Shown piece by piece: positions 41,489-51,509 of a stretch of 53,320 bases of DNA. How positions within the stretch are numbered: position 1 is the first letter of the stretch; each line of letters begins with the position of its first letter. A program made the position numbers and the translations under genes. The stretch spans positions 1 through 53,320 of the forward strand of contig JBOFWM010000025.1 in the NCBI GenBank assembly GCA_051653625.1, written 5' to 3'. Origin of the DNA: SFDP01 sp051653625. Lineage in GTDB: Bacteria; Bacillota; Clostridia; Lachnospirales; Lachnospiraceae. The notes below the pieces were generated by a model that worked only from the letters and a program-made list of their open reading frames with translations, was not told where the DNA came from and did no database searches.

Positions 41489-42763
41489 ATGGCAAGCAAA
41501 AATTCAAATATTAAGTGTTCTTTTTGTAATAAAACACAAGACCAAGTTCGTAAGTTAATAGCAGGACCAAGTGGGGTTTATATTTGTGATGAATGTATCG
41601 ATATATGTGCTGATATTATTGATGAAGAATTTGAAGATGAGATGATAGAAGAGCATGTTACAGAAGACATTAATCTTTTGAAACCAGTGGAAATTAAAAA
41701 CTTTCTTGATGAATATGTAATAGGGCAAGAAGAAGCGAAAAAGGTATTATCTGTTGCAGTATATAATCATTATAAAAGAGTTACTTCAAAGGTTGAAGAC
41801 GATGGTGTTGAATTACAAAAGAGTAATATTATTATGGTTGGGCCAACAGGATCGGGAAAAACTTATTTGGCACAAACATTAGCGAAGATTATTAATGTTC
41901 CATTTGCAATTGCAGATGCAACTACTTTAACAGAAGCAGGATATGTTGGAGAAGATGTTGAAAATATTTTGTTGAAATTAATTCAAGCAGCAGAATACAA
42001 TGTAGACCGTGCGCAACTTGGAATTATATATATTGATGAAATTGACAAAATTACAAAAAAATCTGAAAATGTTTCTATTACAAGAGATGTTTCGGGTGAA
42101 GGTGTGCAACAAGCATTGTTGAAAATAATCGAAGGAACAGTCGCTAGTGTTCCACCACAAGGTGGTAGAAAACATCCACATCAAGAATTATTGCAAGTAG
42201 ACACTTCTAATATTTTATTTATATGCAGTGGAGCATTTGAAGGATTAGAGCAAATAATCGAATCAAGATTGGATCGCAAATCAATTGGATTCAATACAAA
42301 TGTTACAAGTAAAGAAGAAAGAAAAGTTGGGGAATTATTAAATAGTGTAACACCTCAAGACCTTGTAAAGTTTGGATTAATTCCAGAGTTTGTAGGACGT
42401 GTACCAATCCATGTATCTTTAGAAGGATTAGACGAAGAATCATTGGTTCGTATTTTAAAAGAACCAAAAAGCGCGTTAATTAAACAATATCAAAAGTTGT
42501 TTGGTTATGATAATGTAAAACTGACATTTGAACCAGATGCAATTTTGAAAATTGCAAAATTAGCAATTGAACAAAAAACTGGTGCAAGAGGACTTCGATC
42601 GATTATGGAACGATCTATGATGGATATTATGTACAAAATCCCTTCGGATGAAAATATTGCGCAATGTATTATTACAAAAGAAGCAGTAGAAGGTACAAGT
42701 GAACCATTAGTTGTTTATAAAGAAGCAACAGAAGAAAAACAAAGCTATAAAAAGGCTGAGTAG
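41489..42763 (+). CDS. clpX: Clp protease ATP-binding subunit ClpX
   Basis: A 424-residue unfoldase: N-terminal zinc finger with Cys10, Cys13, Cys33 and Cys36, Walker A GPTGSGKT, Walker B IIYIDEIDKI, and the IGF loop (KSIGFNTN) that docks on ClpP. Follows clpP by 18 nt and is ended by a strong terminator. Confidence 0.98.
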   Translation: MASKNSNIKCSFCNKTQDQVRKLIAGPSGVYICDECIDICADIIDEEFEDEMIEEHVTEDINLLKPVEIKNFLDEYVIGQEEAKKVLSVAVYNHYKRVTSKVEDDGVELQKSNIIMVGPTGSGKTYLAQTLAKIINVPFAIADATTLTEAGYVGEDVENILLKLIQAAEYNVDRAQLGIIYIDEIDKITKKSENVSITRDVSGEGVQQALLKIIEGTVASVPPQGGRKHPHQELLQVDTSNILFICSGAFEGLEQIIESRLDRKSIGFNTNVTSKEERKVGELLNSVTPQDLVKFGLIPEFVGRVPIHVSLEGLDEESLVRILKEPKSALIKQYQKLFGYDNVKLTFEPDAILKIAKLAIEQKTGARGLRSIMERSMMDIMYKIPSDENIAQCIITKEAVEGTSEPLVVYKEATEEKQSYKKAE

Positions 42764-42767
42764 TGAT

Positions 42768-42802
42768 AAGCGTCGCTCTGTGTATTCGAGCGACGTTTTT
42801 TT
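42768..42802 (+). terminator. Intrinsic terminator after clpX
   Basis: CGTCGCTC, 9-nt loop, GAGCGACG followed by seven T residues: a GC-rich 8-bp stem with A-T extension. It separates clpX from lon, so lon needs read-through or a promoter in the 33 nt that remain, where none is obvious. Confidence 0.9.
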
Positions 42803-42835
42803 AAAGTAAATCGTGTGAAAAGGATGGTTATTAAA

Positions 42836-45151
42836 ATGGAAGAAAGAAATAGTAGAAAGCTAGCATGTGTTTCACTTCGTGGCTTAACAATATTTCCGAA
42901 TATGATAGTACATTTTGATTTGAGCAGGGAAATTTCTATTCATGCAATAGAAGAAGCAATGTTAAGACCAGAACAACAAATTTTCCTTGTAGCACAAAAA
43001 GGCAAAGAAGAGGAATGTATTAATAAAGAACAAGTATATGAAATTGGAACAATATCTACAATTAAACAGATTGTAAAATCTTCAGAAGGGCTTGTTCGTG
43101 TTTTGGTTGAAGGAAATGAAAGAGCATATTTAGAAGAATTAGAAAAAAATGAAGGTGAATTTTTAGAGGCAGTAATAACACCGATTGAACAAGAACAAAA
43201 CCGTCAAGAGGATGAATTTCTTCAAAAGGCGAAAATTATAAAAATAAAAGAAATTTTAAAGCAATATAGCACATATCATCCAAAATTTGAAAAAAACTTA
43301 GAAGCACTTTTAAAAAGTGAAGGTGAATTAGCAGAATTATTGGATCAAATTGGTATGAATTTACCATTTTTAAATGAACAAAAACAAGCAATTTTACAAG
43401 AAGTTGAACTAGAAAAACGTTTTTTATTAGTAGCAAGCATGCTAGAAAATGAAAATGAATTGTCAAAAATAAAAAATGAATTAACCATAAATATTAAACG
43501 TAAGTTGGAAGAAAATCAAAAAGAATATATTCTTAGAGAACAATTGAAATATATAAAAAGAGAATTACAAGAAACTGAGACAGAAGAAGATGGTTACAAG
43601 GAGCAGCTTGAGCAATTAGAAGCACCTATTGAAGTAAAAGAGAAGATTCAAAAATCATTAAATCGTCTAGAGGGTATGTCTGATTCGAGTTCGGAAAGTG
43701 CAGTGGAAAGAAATTATATTGAAATGTTACTTGAGCTTCCATGGCAAAAAAGAACAGATGATTCCATCAATTTTGCTGCAACAAAAAAAATACTTGAAAG
43801 AGATCATTATGGTTTAGAGACAGTTAAAAAAAGAATTTTAGAATTTTTAGCAGTACAATCTTTAAATGAAAAAGGAGATCGTCCTATTCTTTGTCTTGTA
43901 GGACCACCAGGGACAGGGAAAACATCGATCGCAAAAAGTATTGCGGCCTCTCTTTCGAAAAAATGTGTACGAGTTTCTTTAGGAGGAATACGTGATGAAG
44001 CTGAAATTAGAGGGCATAGAAAGACATATGTAGGTGCCATGCCAGGACGTATTATTACTTCTATTAAGCAAGCAGAAACAAAAAATCCTGTAATCATTCT
44101 TGATGAAATAGATAAGATTAGTACCGATTATAGAGGCGATGCATATTCTGCACTTCTTGAAGTATTAGATCGAGAACAGAATGTGAATTTTAGAGATCAT
44201 TATTTAGAAGTACCATTTGATTTATCAGAAGTGTTTTTTATTGCAACTGCAAATACATTAGATACAATTCCGTGGCCATTAAGAGATCGTATGGAAATTA
44301 TAGAAATTCATAGCTATACCGTAAATGAAAAGTTTCAGATTGCAAAAAAATATTTACTGCCAAAACAACTTATTTTAAATGGATTATCAAAAGATACGGT
44401 ACACATCAGTGACAATGCATTAAAAAGTATTATTATGTATTATACAAGAGAAGCAGGTGTTAGAAAACTTGAAAGTACTATTGCAAGTCTTCTTAGAAAA
44501 ATCGCATATGAAATTGTTGTGGATGGAAAAGAAAAAATTCGTATTACTGAAAAAAACATTATGAAGTATTTAGGACAATTTAAATATTTTATTACGTTGA
44601 AAAATAAAGAGGATTTAGAGGGTGTTGTTAGAGGGCTTGCTTGGACAAAAGTAGGTGGTGAAACATTAGAAATAGAAGTGAATAAAATGCCAGGAACTGG
44701 AAACGTTGTTTTGACAGGTCAGCTTGGGGATGTTATGAAAGAATCAGCAAGTGCTGCAATTAGTTATTTGAAGTCAAATGCAAAAGAACTTGGAATTTCA
44801 CAATCTTTATTTTCAGAATGTGATTTTCACTTTCACATCCCATCTGGTGCAGTACCAAAGGACGGACCATCAGCAGGAATTACAATGTGTACGGCACTTT
44901 ATTCCTTGCTTATTTCAAAAAAAATAAAATCAGATATTGCAATGACTGGTGAAATTACAATCAGAGGAAGAGTCCTTGCGATAGGAGGATTAAAAGAAAA
45001 ATTAATTGCTGCTAAAATAGCAGGTATGAAAACAATTCTTATTCCAAAAGATAATCTAAAAGATTTAGAAGAAATTGAAGAAGAAGTAAAAAGTGGAATG
45101 GAAATTTATGGTGTTACAACGATGAAGGAAGTAATTAAGAGGATAGAGTAA
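42836..45151 (+). CDS. lon: ATP-dependent protease Lon (LonA)
   Basis: A 771-residue LonA: N-terminal substrate-binding domain (LRGLTIFPNMIVHF), coiled-coil region, AAA+ module with Walker A GPPGTGKTS at 356-364, and a protease domain with catalytic Ser679 in PKDGPSAG and Lys in GGLKEKL. The start at 42836 is supported by AAGGATGG upstream; an in-frame GTG at 42815 lies before that site. It degrades misfolded and regulatory proteins in the cytosol. Confidence 0.97.
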   Translation: MEERNSRKLACVSLRGLTIFPNMIVHFDLSREISIHAIEEAMLRPEQQIFLVAQKGKEEECINKEQVYEIGTISTIKQIVKSSEGLVRVLVEGNERAYLEELEKNEGEFLEAVITPIEQEQNRQEDEFLQKAKIIKIKEILKQYSTYHPKFEKNLEALLKSEGELAELLDQIGMNLPFLNEQKQAILQEVELEKRFLLVASMLENENELSKIKNELTINIKRKLEENQKEYILREQLKYIKRELQETETEEDGYKEQLEQLEAPIEVKEKIQKSLNRLEGMSDSSSESAVERNYIEMLLELPWQKRTDDSINFAATKKILERDHYGLETVKKRILEFLAVQSLNEKGDRPILCLVGPPGTGKTSIAKSIAASLSKKCVRVSLGGIRDEAEIRGHRKTYVGAMPGRIITSIKQAETKNPVIILDEIDKISTDYRGDAYSALLEVLDREQNVNFRDHYLEVPFDLSEVFFIATANTLDTIPWPLRDRMEIIEIHSYTVNEKFQIAKKYLLPKQLILNGLSKDTVHISDNALKSIIMYYTREAGVRKLESTIASLLRKIAYEIVVDGKEKIRITEKNIMKYLGQFKYFITLKNKEDLEGVVRGLAWTKVGGETLEIEVNKMPGTGNVVLTGQLGDVMKESASAAISYLKSNAKELGISQSLFSECDFHFHIPSGAVPKDGPSAGITMCTALYSLLISKKIKSDIAMTGEITIRGRVLAIGGLKEKLIAAKIAGMKTILIPKDNLKDLEEIEEEVKSGMEIYGVTTMKEVIKRIE

Positions 45152-45171
45152 CGAGCACGGAACGGAGGAAT

Positions 45172-45777
45172 ATGTTTAAAATAAAAAATGTAAATTTAGA
45201 AACAGTATGTGGAATTACGAGCACATTGCCGGAAAATGAATTGATTGAAGTGGCATTTGCGGGGAAAAGTAATGTTGGAAAGTCTTCTCTTATTAATTCA
45301 CTTATGAATCGAAAAAGTCTAGCAAGAACGAGTGCGCAACCTGGGAAAACTCAGACCATTAATTATTATAATATTAATAATGAATTGTATTTTGTAGATT
45401 TACCTGGATATGGATATGCAAAAGCAAATATAGAAATCAAAGCAAAATGGGGCAAAATGATTGAACGTTATTTGCATCAATCGAAGCAACTAAAAGTTGT
45501 GTTTTTGCTTATTGATATAAGACATGATCCAGGCGCAAATGATCAACAAATGTATCAATGGATTTTAAGTCAAGGATATGAACCAATTATTATTGCTACA
45601 AAACTGGATAAAATAAATAGAAGTCAAATTCAAAAGCATATTAAAATGATAAAAACAGGGTTAGATGTTGTACCTGGAACGATTGTTATTCCATTTTCTT
45701 CACTTACAAAACAAGGTAGAGAAGAGGTTTATGAATTTTTAGAAGGTATTTTACAAAAAGAAACAGAAGTAGAATAG
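45172..45777 (+). CDS. ysxC: Ribosome biogenesis GTPase YsxC/EngB
   Basis: A 201-residue small GTPase with G1 GKSNVGKSSL, G3 DLPGYGYA and G4 TKLDK, acting in 50S assembly. It follows lon by 20 nt with a GGAGG site, as in Bacillus. Confidence 0.97.
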   Translation: MFKIKNVNLETVCGITSTLPENELIEVAFAGKSNVGKSSLINSLMNRKSLARTSAQPGKTQTINYYNINNELYFVDLPGYGYAKANIEIKAKWGKMIERYLHQSKQLKVVFLLIDIRHDPGANDQQMYQWILSQGYEPIIIATKLDKINRSQIQKHIKMIKTGLDVVPGTIVIPFSSLTKQGREEVYEFLEGILQKETEVE

Positions 45778-45786
45778 GGGTGTTCT

Positions 45787-46929
45787 ATGGAAAAAAAATA
45801 CAAAAAAATAGTAATTAATTTAACAATAGCAATTCTTATACTTTTTTCTTTTGTTTTTTTTGTACCGAAATTGATTGTGTTTTTTATGCCATTTATAATA
45901 GGAGGAATTCTTGCATGTCTTGCAAATGCACCAGTACGTTTTTTTGAGGAAACACTGAATATCAAACGTAAAGCAGGAACTGCAATTGTTATTATTTTTG
46001 TAATAGGAAGTATTGTAGGACTTGTTTATTTGATTAGTGCTCTCATTTTAGAGCAAGCATCGAATATGATGAAAGAAGTTCCAACCTTTCTATCATCGAT
46101 TGAAACAGATATGAATAGTATTAGTGCAAGATTATCTCTCCTTTTTGAGCGTATTCCAATTTTACCTAAAATAGAGGGAGAGACAGTTCAGAATTTTGAA
46201 GAACTGGTTTCGAAATTTATGAATGCAGTAAGTATACCAACTGCAAATGCACTTAGTAGTTTTGCAAAAAGCTTACCCGCTACTTTTATTTCCGTTATTA
46301 TGTGTTTGTTGTCTGCGTATTTATTTGTTGCAGAAAAAGAGTATTTGAGCAAAGTGTTTCATACGCATATGCCTGAAAGTATGCAACGAAAAGTGAACTT
46401 GATTAAAAGAAGTTTGCAAAAATCAGTAGGTGGATATCTTAAGGCACAATTAAAAATTGAAGTATATATTTATCTTTTAATGTTACTCGGATTTCTTATT
46501 TTAAGAATTCCATATGGATACATTATTGCATTTGGAATTGCGTGCCTAGATATTTTGCCTTTTTTTGGAACGGCTATTATATTAATTCCATGGGCAATTT
46601 TCAAAGTGCTTGTTGGAGAATATATTGTGGCAATAGGTCTACTTCTTATATGGGGAATTGGTCAATTGACAAGACAAATTATTCAACCAAAATTTGTAGG
46701 AGAATCTATGGGTGTAGCACCAATTCCAACGTTATTTTTATTATTTGTTGGCTATAAATTAGGTGGTGTCGTAGGGATGATAATTGCAGTGCCGATAGGA
46801 ATTATTCTAGTAAATATGAATGAAGAGGGGGTTTTTGAAACAACAAAAAATAGCATTAAAATTTTATGGCAAGATTTAGAACAATATCGAAAACTCACAG
46901 ATGAGGATTTGAATCAGAAGGGAAAATAA
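45787..46929 (+). CDS. AI-2E family transporter (YtvI/TqsA-like)
   Basis: A 380-residue membrane protein with about seven or eight segments. The SVGGYLKAQLKIEVYIYLL stretch and the ACLDILPFFGTAIILIPWAI plus QLTRQIIQPKFVGESMGVAPIPTLFLLFVG region are characteristic. Members are proposed exporters of small molecules or Na+/H+ antiporters; substrate unknown. It lies 9 nt after ysxC and 3 nt before truA. Confidence 0.9.
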   Translation: MEKKYKKIVINLTIAILILFSFVFFVPKLIVFFMPFIIGGILACLANAPVRFFEETLNIKRKAGTAIVIIFVIGSIVGLVYLISALILEQASNMMKEVPTFLSSIETDMNSISARLSLLFERIPILPKIEGETVQNFEELVSKFMNAVSIPTANALSSFAKSLPATFISVIMCLLSAYLFVAEKEYLSKVFHTHMPESMQRKVNLIKRSLQKSVGGYLKAQLKIEVYIYLLMLLGFLILRIPYGYIIAFGIACLDILPFFGTAIILIPWAIFKVLVGEYIVAIGLLLIWGIGQLTRQIIQPKFVGESMGVAPIPTLFLLFVGYKLGGVVGMIIAVPIGIILVNMNEEGVFETTKNSIKILWQDLEQYRKLTDEDLNQKGK

Positions 46930-46932
46930 ACC

Positions 46933-47688
46933 ATGACAAAAAGTCAAAAGGAACAAGTTTATAAATGTATCGTACAATATGAAGGAACAAGATACCAAGG
47001 ATGGCAAAAACAAACAAGCATCGATAATACAATTCAAGGCAAATTAGAATCTTTATTATCAAAAATGTGTGATACAAAAATAGAGGTACATGGTTCTGGA
47101 AGAACAGATTCAGGAGTACATGCCCTTGGACAAGTAATTAGTTTTTCTTGTGATACAAAAAAAGAACCAGAAGAAATATTAGAGTATATGAATCTATATC
47201 TTCCAGAAGATATTGCTATTATTTCCGTTGAAAAAATGCCTTCACGTTTTCACGCTAGATTACATGCAAAAAGTAAAACTTATAGATATCGAGTATTAAA
47301 TTCTAAGATTCCCCATATATTTGATAGAAGATATACGTATCAAGTTCCAGAATATTTAAAGGTTGAGAAAATGCAAGAAGCAACAACATATTTAATTGGA
47401 ACACATGATTTTAAATCGTTTACATCAAATAAAAGAGGGAAAAAATCCACCGTTCGAACAATTTCAAGCATTGATATTAAAAAAGAAGGACAAGAGATTA
47501 TCTTTACATTTAAAGGAGATGGTTTTTTGTATCATATGATTCGTATTTTAGTAGGGACATTGTTAGAAGTTGGAACGGGAAAAAGAAGTCCAGAATCGAT
47601 GAAGGATATCATTGCAAAGAAAAATAGAGAAGCGTCAGGTGCATTAGTACCAGGAAAAGGATTAACACTCATGGAAGTTCGTTATTAA
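46933..47688 (+). CDS. truA: tRNA pseudouridine(38-40) synthase
   Basis: A 251-residue TruA with the catalytic Asp59 in GSGRTDSGVHA and FKGDGFLYHMIRILVGTLLEVGTGK near the C-terminus. It modifies uridines 38-40 in the anticodon arm. Starts 3 nt after the previous stop. Confidence 0.96.
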   Translation: MTKSQKEQVYKCIVQYEGTRYQGWQKQTSIDNTIQGKLESLLSKMCDTKIEVHGSGRTDSGVHALGQVISFSCDTKKEPEEILEYMNLYLPEDIAIISVEKMPSRFHARLHAKSKTYRYRVLNSKIPHIFDRRYTYQVPEYLKVEKMQEATTYLIGTHDFKSFTSNKRGKKSTVRTISSIDIKKEGQEIIFTFKGDGFLYHMIRILVGTLLEVGTGKRSPESMKDIIAKKNREASGALVPGKGLTLMEVRY

Positions 47689-47723
47689 CAATAGGTAAAA
47701 TAAGGGAAGGGATAGGAAGTTAG

Positions 47724-48200
47724 ATGAAAAAAGAAAAAACATTGCAAGTATGTTTTTTGATCTATATTCTTTTTGTAATCCGCGTAATCATTTTAAAATA
47801 TCCTTTCTCCGTTTTAAAGGAAATTGTAGATAGTTGGGAGAAAGCTGTTATTTTAGAAGGATTATCAACGGCTAATTTTACATTTTTAAAAACTATAAAG
47901 ATGTATATTAAATATTTTCCAAAACATAATGCAGTAGCTAATTTATTTGGAAATATTTTAGTATTTGTTCCTTTTGGTTTTATGCTTCCATCTATTTGGA
48001 CCAAAGCAAAAAAATGTATGATTACATTGTTTTGGGGATTGCTATTTGTTGTTGGAATAGAAACATTTCAACTATTTAGTGCATTTGGTGCATTTGATGT
48101 GGATGATATTTTATTAAATATGTTAGGAATTATGTTAGGATACCTCTTGTTTGTCTTTTTTCAAAATGTGAATGAAAAACAAGAGAAAGAATCAGTCTAA
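47724..48200 (+). CDS. VanZ-like membrane protein
   Basis: A 158-residue membrane protein with four hydrophobic segments. NLFGNILVFVPFGFMLPSIW and GIETFQLFSAFGAFDVDDILLNMLGIMLGYLLF carry the conserved N-FGN...PFG and E..Q......FDVDD...N..G features. The biochemical role of VanZ-like proteins is not known to me with confidence. Last gene of the block. Confidence 0.9.
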   Translation: MKKEKTLQVCFLIYILFVIRVIILKYPFSVLKEIVDSWEKAVILEGLSTANFTFLKTIKMYIKYFPKHNAVANLFGNILVFVPFGFMLPSIWTKAKKCMITLFWGLLFVVGIETFQLFSAFGAFDVDDILLNMLGIMLGYLLFVFFQNVNEKQEKESV

Positions 48201-48220
48201 TATTCTTAAGAATACTTAAG

Positions 48221-48294
48221 TTTACAAGAAAAACACGGTATGTGATAATAGAGTTAACAATATATAATTATATTGTTAACTCTATTGTTATAAT
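48221..48294 (+). promoter_or_regulatory. Promoter with an 18-bp inverted repeat at the transcription start
   Basis: TTTACA (48221-48226), 17-nt spacer, GATAAT (48244-48249) with TG upstream. The inverted repeat has perfect 18-bp arms (48247-48264 and 48269-48286) around TAAT and begins within the -10, so a bound regulator would block the promoter. A second extended -10, TGTTATAAT (48286-48294), follows. TATTCTTAAGAATA (48201-48214) is another perfect palindrome. Confidence 0.65.
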
Positions 48295-48331
48295 AAGAAA
48301 AATAATAAATATAAAAAAGGATGGTAATTGT

Positions 48332-50581
48332 ATGAAGAAAAATAAGATGAAATGGGTGACACTGATGATATGCTTGCTGGCATTTATGAGTGGTTGTAGT
48401 AACAATAAGGAAACAAAAACAAATAATTCAGATGGTAATGAATATGTCTATGTTCCAACGTACGTGGAAGTTAGTATGGATGAGGATACATTGTATAATG
48501 TTAGCTATACACTTACAAAAGAAGGTGCGTATTATGTTTCAAGTAACAATAATGATGAAATAAATCTTGTTTCTATTAATATGCAAGATGGAACAAGTAC
48601 TAAAATACCAATCAATTTATCTAGTGTGGAAGAAAAGTTAAAAGTAAAACGCGAGCAACTTTATACGCAGTCGCTTGTAAATAAGACAAATGGCGGATTT
48701 TTATTACTTCTTAATAGTTTTTCTGAGGAGAGTCAAGCGCAAAAATTAATTTTAGTAGATCTTACAAAAGAAGGAGTGGTAAATAATTCCTTTTTTATAA
48801 ATGATATTGTGAAAGAAAATGATAACATCTATGTCCAATATATTGCGACTGATAAAGAAGATAATATCTATATCAACTGTGGAGAAACAGAAATTTATGT
48901 AACAAATACTTCGGGAGAACTTTTAGGAACCGTTTCTGCTAGTGATTGGATTGTTGGAATGGGAGAAACTGGAAATGGTACCGTTGCTGTTTTATACTTT
49001 GGAAATCAAAATTCAGAATTGGCTGAAGTAGATTTGTCAACTAAAAGTATGAATAAAAAGGTAGAAAACATTGCTTTTGGAAATGGAACAAGCAGCGTAT
49101 TTCCAGGTTCAGATGGCAAGGTTTTAATCAATGCAGGAATTAATTTAAAAGAATATGATCTTGCAACAGGGAAAGGAACCGATCTTTTAAATTGGATTGA
49201 TAGCAATATTAACCCAGAGAATTTATTAGATGTAACGGTTGCAGAAGATGGAAAATTATATGTACTATTACAAACATATACAGAAACAGGAAGTGAAATA
49301 GAACTTGTCACATTAACTCCACAAAAAAAGAGTGAAATAGAAGAAAAAACAGTATTAACATATGGAACTCTTTATCTAGACCAAAACATTCAAAGAAAAA
49401 TTATTGAGTTCAATAAAAAAAGTGACACGTATAAAGTTGCTGTAAAAATCTACGGAGAAGAGGATTATGCAGCTGGACAAGATTTATTATTGACAGATAT
49501 TGCATCAGGAAAAGGAATAGATATTATAGATTTTGGTGCTGTATCAGATCCGAAAATGATGGGAAGTAAAGGAGTACTTGCAGATTTAACACCATTTTTA
49601 GAAAGTGATTCTGAAGTATCAAAAGAAGATTTTATAGAAGGCACCTTATCAATCTATTCGGATGGTGAGAAAATATATGGAATTCCAACAAATTTTTATA
49701 TTATGACGATTTTAGCTTCAACGGATAAATTAAATGGATTAAAAAAATGGAATGTAAATGATATTATGAAAATAAAAGAGGAATTAGGATCGGACACGGA
49801 ATTATTTGAGTACACCACAAATAGCAGTATGTTATTTACACTTGTTATGTTAGATTTAGATAGCTATATTGATTGGGATAATGGAGTATGTAGTTTTAAT
49901 ACGGAAGAATTTAAAAATGTTCTTCGTTTTTCTAATTCATTTCCAAGTGAGTTTTCTTATGACCAATATGGAGATAGTACGTATGCAAAAATTTCAAAAG
50001 GTTCCTTATTTGCATTCCAAGCTTCTATTGATAGTATAGAAAGTATGCAAATGTATTCTGCAATGTATGGAAATAATGTTACATTTATTGGATTTCCTAC
50101 GAATGGAGAAAGTGGAAATCGATTAGTGAGTACAGGAACAACTTTGGGAATGTTGAATTCTTCTGAGCATAAAGACGGTGTGTATGAATTTTTAAGAGAG
50201 TTTTATAAAAAAGGTACTTCGAATAATAATTCTTGGGGATGGGGATTTCCATCTAGAAAAGATATGTTAGAAGAACAATTTGCGAAAGCAATGAAAGAAG
50301 AAACCTATACAGATGAGGAGGGAAATGAAGTTGTAACCTCGAAAGGTACCTGGGGATATGATGATTTTAGTTTTGAAATTATGGCAGCTACAGAAGAGGA
50401 AATTAATAAAATCAAAGAATTAATTAACTCAGCAGATAGTGGTGGATTTACCTATAATGAAAAATTGTATGCAATTCTTTCAGAAGAAGCTTCTAGTTAT
50501 TTTTCGGGAGCGAAGTCGGTAGAAGAAGTAGCAGATGTTATTCAAAGTAGAATTCAAATATATGTAAGCGAAAATAGATAA
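48332..50581 (+). CDS. Beta-propeller / solute-binding fusion lipoprotein
   Basis: A 749-residue lipoprotein (lipobox FMSGC, Cys22). Residues about 40-345 are beta-rich with repeated blade-like units (for example GAYYVSSNNNDEINLVSINMQ, EDNIYINCGETEIYVTN, DGKLYVLLQT), consistent with a propeller. Residues about 350-749 are a type-1 extracellular solute-binding domain (YLDQNIQRKIIEFNKKS, KIYGIPTNFYIMTILAS, SGNRLVSTGTTLGML). It should capture a sugar outside the membrane for the two CUT1 permeases that follow. The start at 48332 has AAAGGATGG upstream. The propeller might bind a polymer or the cell wall; that is speculation. Confidence 0.82.
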   Translation: MKKNKMKWVTLMICLLAFMSGCSNNKETKTNNSDGNEYVYVPTYVEVSMDEDTLYNVSYTLTKEGAYYVSSNNNDEINLVSINMQDGTSTKIPINLSSVEEKLKVKREQLYTQSLVNKTNGGFLLLLNSFSEESQAQKLILVDLTKEGVVNNSFFINDIVKENDNIYVQYIATDKEDNIYINCGETEIYVTNTSGELLGTVSASDWIVGMGETGNGTVAVLYFGNQNSELAEVDLSTKSMNKKVENIAFGNGTSSVFPGSDGKVLINAGINLKEYDLATGKGTDLLNWIDSNINPENLLDVTVAEDGKLYVLLQTYTETGSEIELVTLTPQKKSEIEEKTVLTYGTLYLDQNIQRKIIEFNKKSDTYKVAVKIYGEEDYAAGQDLLLTDIASGKGIDIIDFGAVSDPKMMGSKGVLADLTPFLESDSEVSKEDFIEGTLSIYSDGEKIYGIPTNFYIMTILASTDKLNGLKKWNVNDIMKIKEELGSDTELFEYTTNSSMLFTLVMLDLDSYIDWDNGVCSFNTEEFKNVLRFSNSFPSEFSYDQYGDSTYAKISKGSLFAFQASIDSIESMQMYSAMYGNNVTFIGFPTNGESGNRLVSTGTTLGMLNSSEHKDGVYEFLREFYKKGTSNNNSWGWGFPSRKDMLEEQFAKAMKEETYTDEEGNEVVTSKGTWGYDDFSFEIMAATEEEINKIKELINSADSGGFTYNEKLYAILSEEASSYFSGAKSVEEVADVIQSRIQIYVSENR

Positions 50582-50597
50582 GATGGGTAATTAGAGC

Positions 50598-51509
50598 ATG
50601 AACGTAAAAGGAAAGAATAGAGTTAGGAAAGAAAAAAAGAAAAAGCATAATGCAGAAACACGACGTGCTAAAATAAGCAGCGGTATATTTTTGGCACCAA
50701 GTATCGTTGGAGTGTCAATCTTCTTTTTAGTGCCTTTTTTAGTAGTTATTTATTATGCTGTAGTAGATAATCCAATATCAAAACAATTTGTATTTTTCAA
50801 TAACTTCATAAAAGTTTTTGAAAATGCTGCGTTTCAACTTGCAGCGTATAATACATTTCGATTTTCTGTTGTTGCAGTACCACTTGTTGTAATTTTATCA
50901 CTTGTGTTTGCTTTTTTCTTAGAAAGAGCAATCCCATTTAAAAGCCAAATTCGAACCTTTCTATTAAGTCCAATGATGGTGCCAATCGCATCTGTCGTTT
51001 TAATTTGGCAAGTGTTATTTCATTACAATGGTTTGGTAAACGAAGTGCTTATGGTATTTGGAGAAGGCAAGATTGATTGGTTTAAATCTTCTCAAGCACA
51101 AATTGTAGTAATTATTTTATTTATATGGAAAAACCTTGGATACAATATGATTTTATTTATGGCTGCAATTAGTAGTATACCAAGAGATATATTAGAGGTT
51201 GCATGGTTAGAAAGTGCATCAAATTGGCAAATCTTTTGGTATATAAAAATTCGCTATTTAAGTTCCACAATTTTATTTGTAACCATTTTATCTTTAATTA
51301 ATTCCTTTAAGGTCTTTCGAGAAATATACTTATTAACGGGAGATTATCCATATGATAGTTTATATATGTTACAACATTTCATGAATAATACCTTTCGGTC
51401 TTTAGATTATCAACGATTATCAGCTGCTGCCATCATAATGTCTGTATTTATGGTGATTGTGATTGGGATTATGTTTTTGGTAGAAAGTTATGTAGGTAGA
51501 GATTTATGA
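50598..51509 (+). CDS. CUT1 sugar ABC permease, MalF/UgpA-like
   Basis: A 303-residue permease with six membrane segments, a Lys/Arg-rich N-terminus (about 1-25), and the ATPase-coupling EAA loop VAWLESASNWQIFWYIKIRYLS near residue 205. The SSGIFLAPSIVGVSIFFLVPF first helix is typical. It pairs with the next gene product. Start 16 nt after the binding-protein stop, with a weak GATGGG site. Confidence 0.92.
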   Translation: MNVKGKNRVRKEKKKKHNAETRRAKISSGIFLAPSIVGVSIFFLVPFLVVIYYAVVDNPISKQFVFFNNFIKVFENAAFQLAAYNTFRFSVVAVPLVVILSLVFAFFLERAIPFKSQIRTFLLSPMMVPIASVVLIWQVLFHYNGLVNEVLMVFGEGKIDWFKSSQAQIVVIILFIWKNLGYNMILFMAAISSIPRDILEVAWLESASNWQIFWYIKIRYLSSTILFVTILSLINSFKVFREIYLLTGDYPYDSLYMLQHFMNNTFRSLDYQRLSAAAIIMSVFMVIVIGIMFLVESYVGRDL

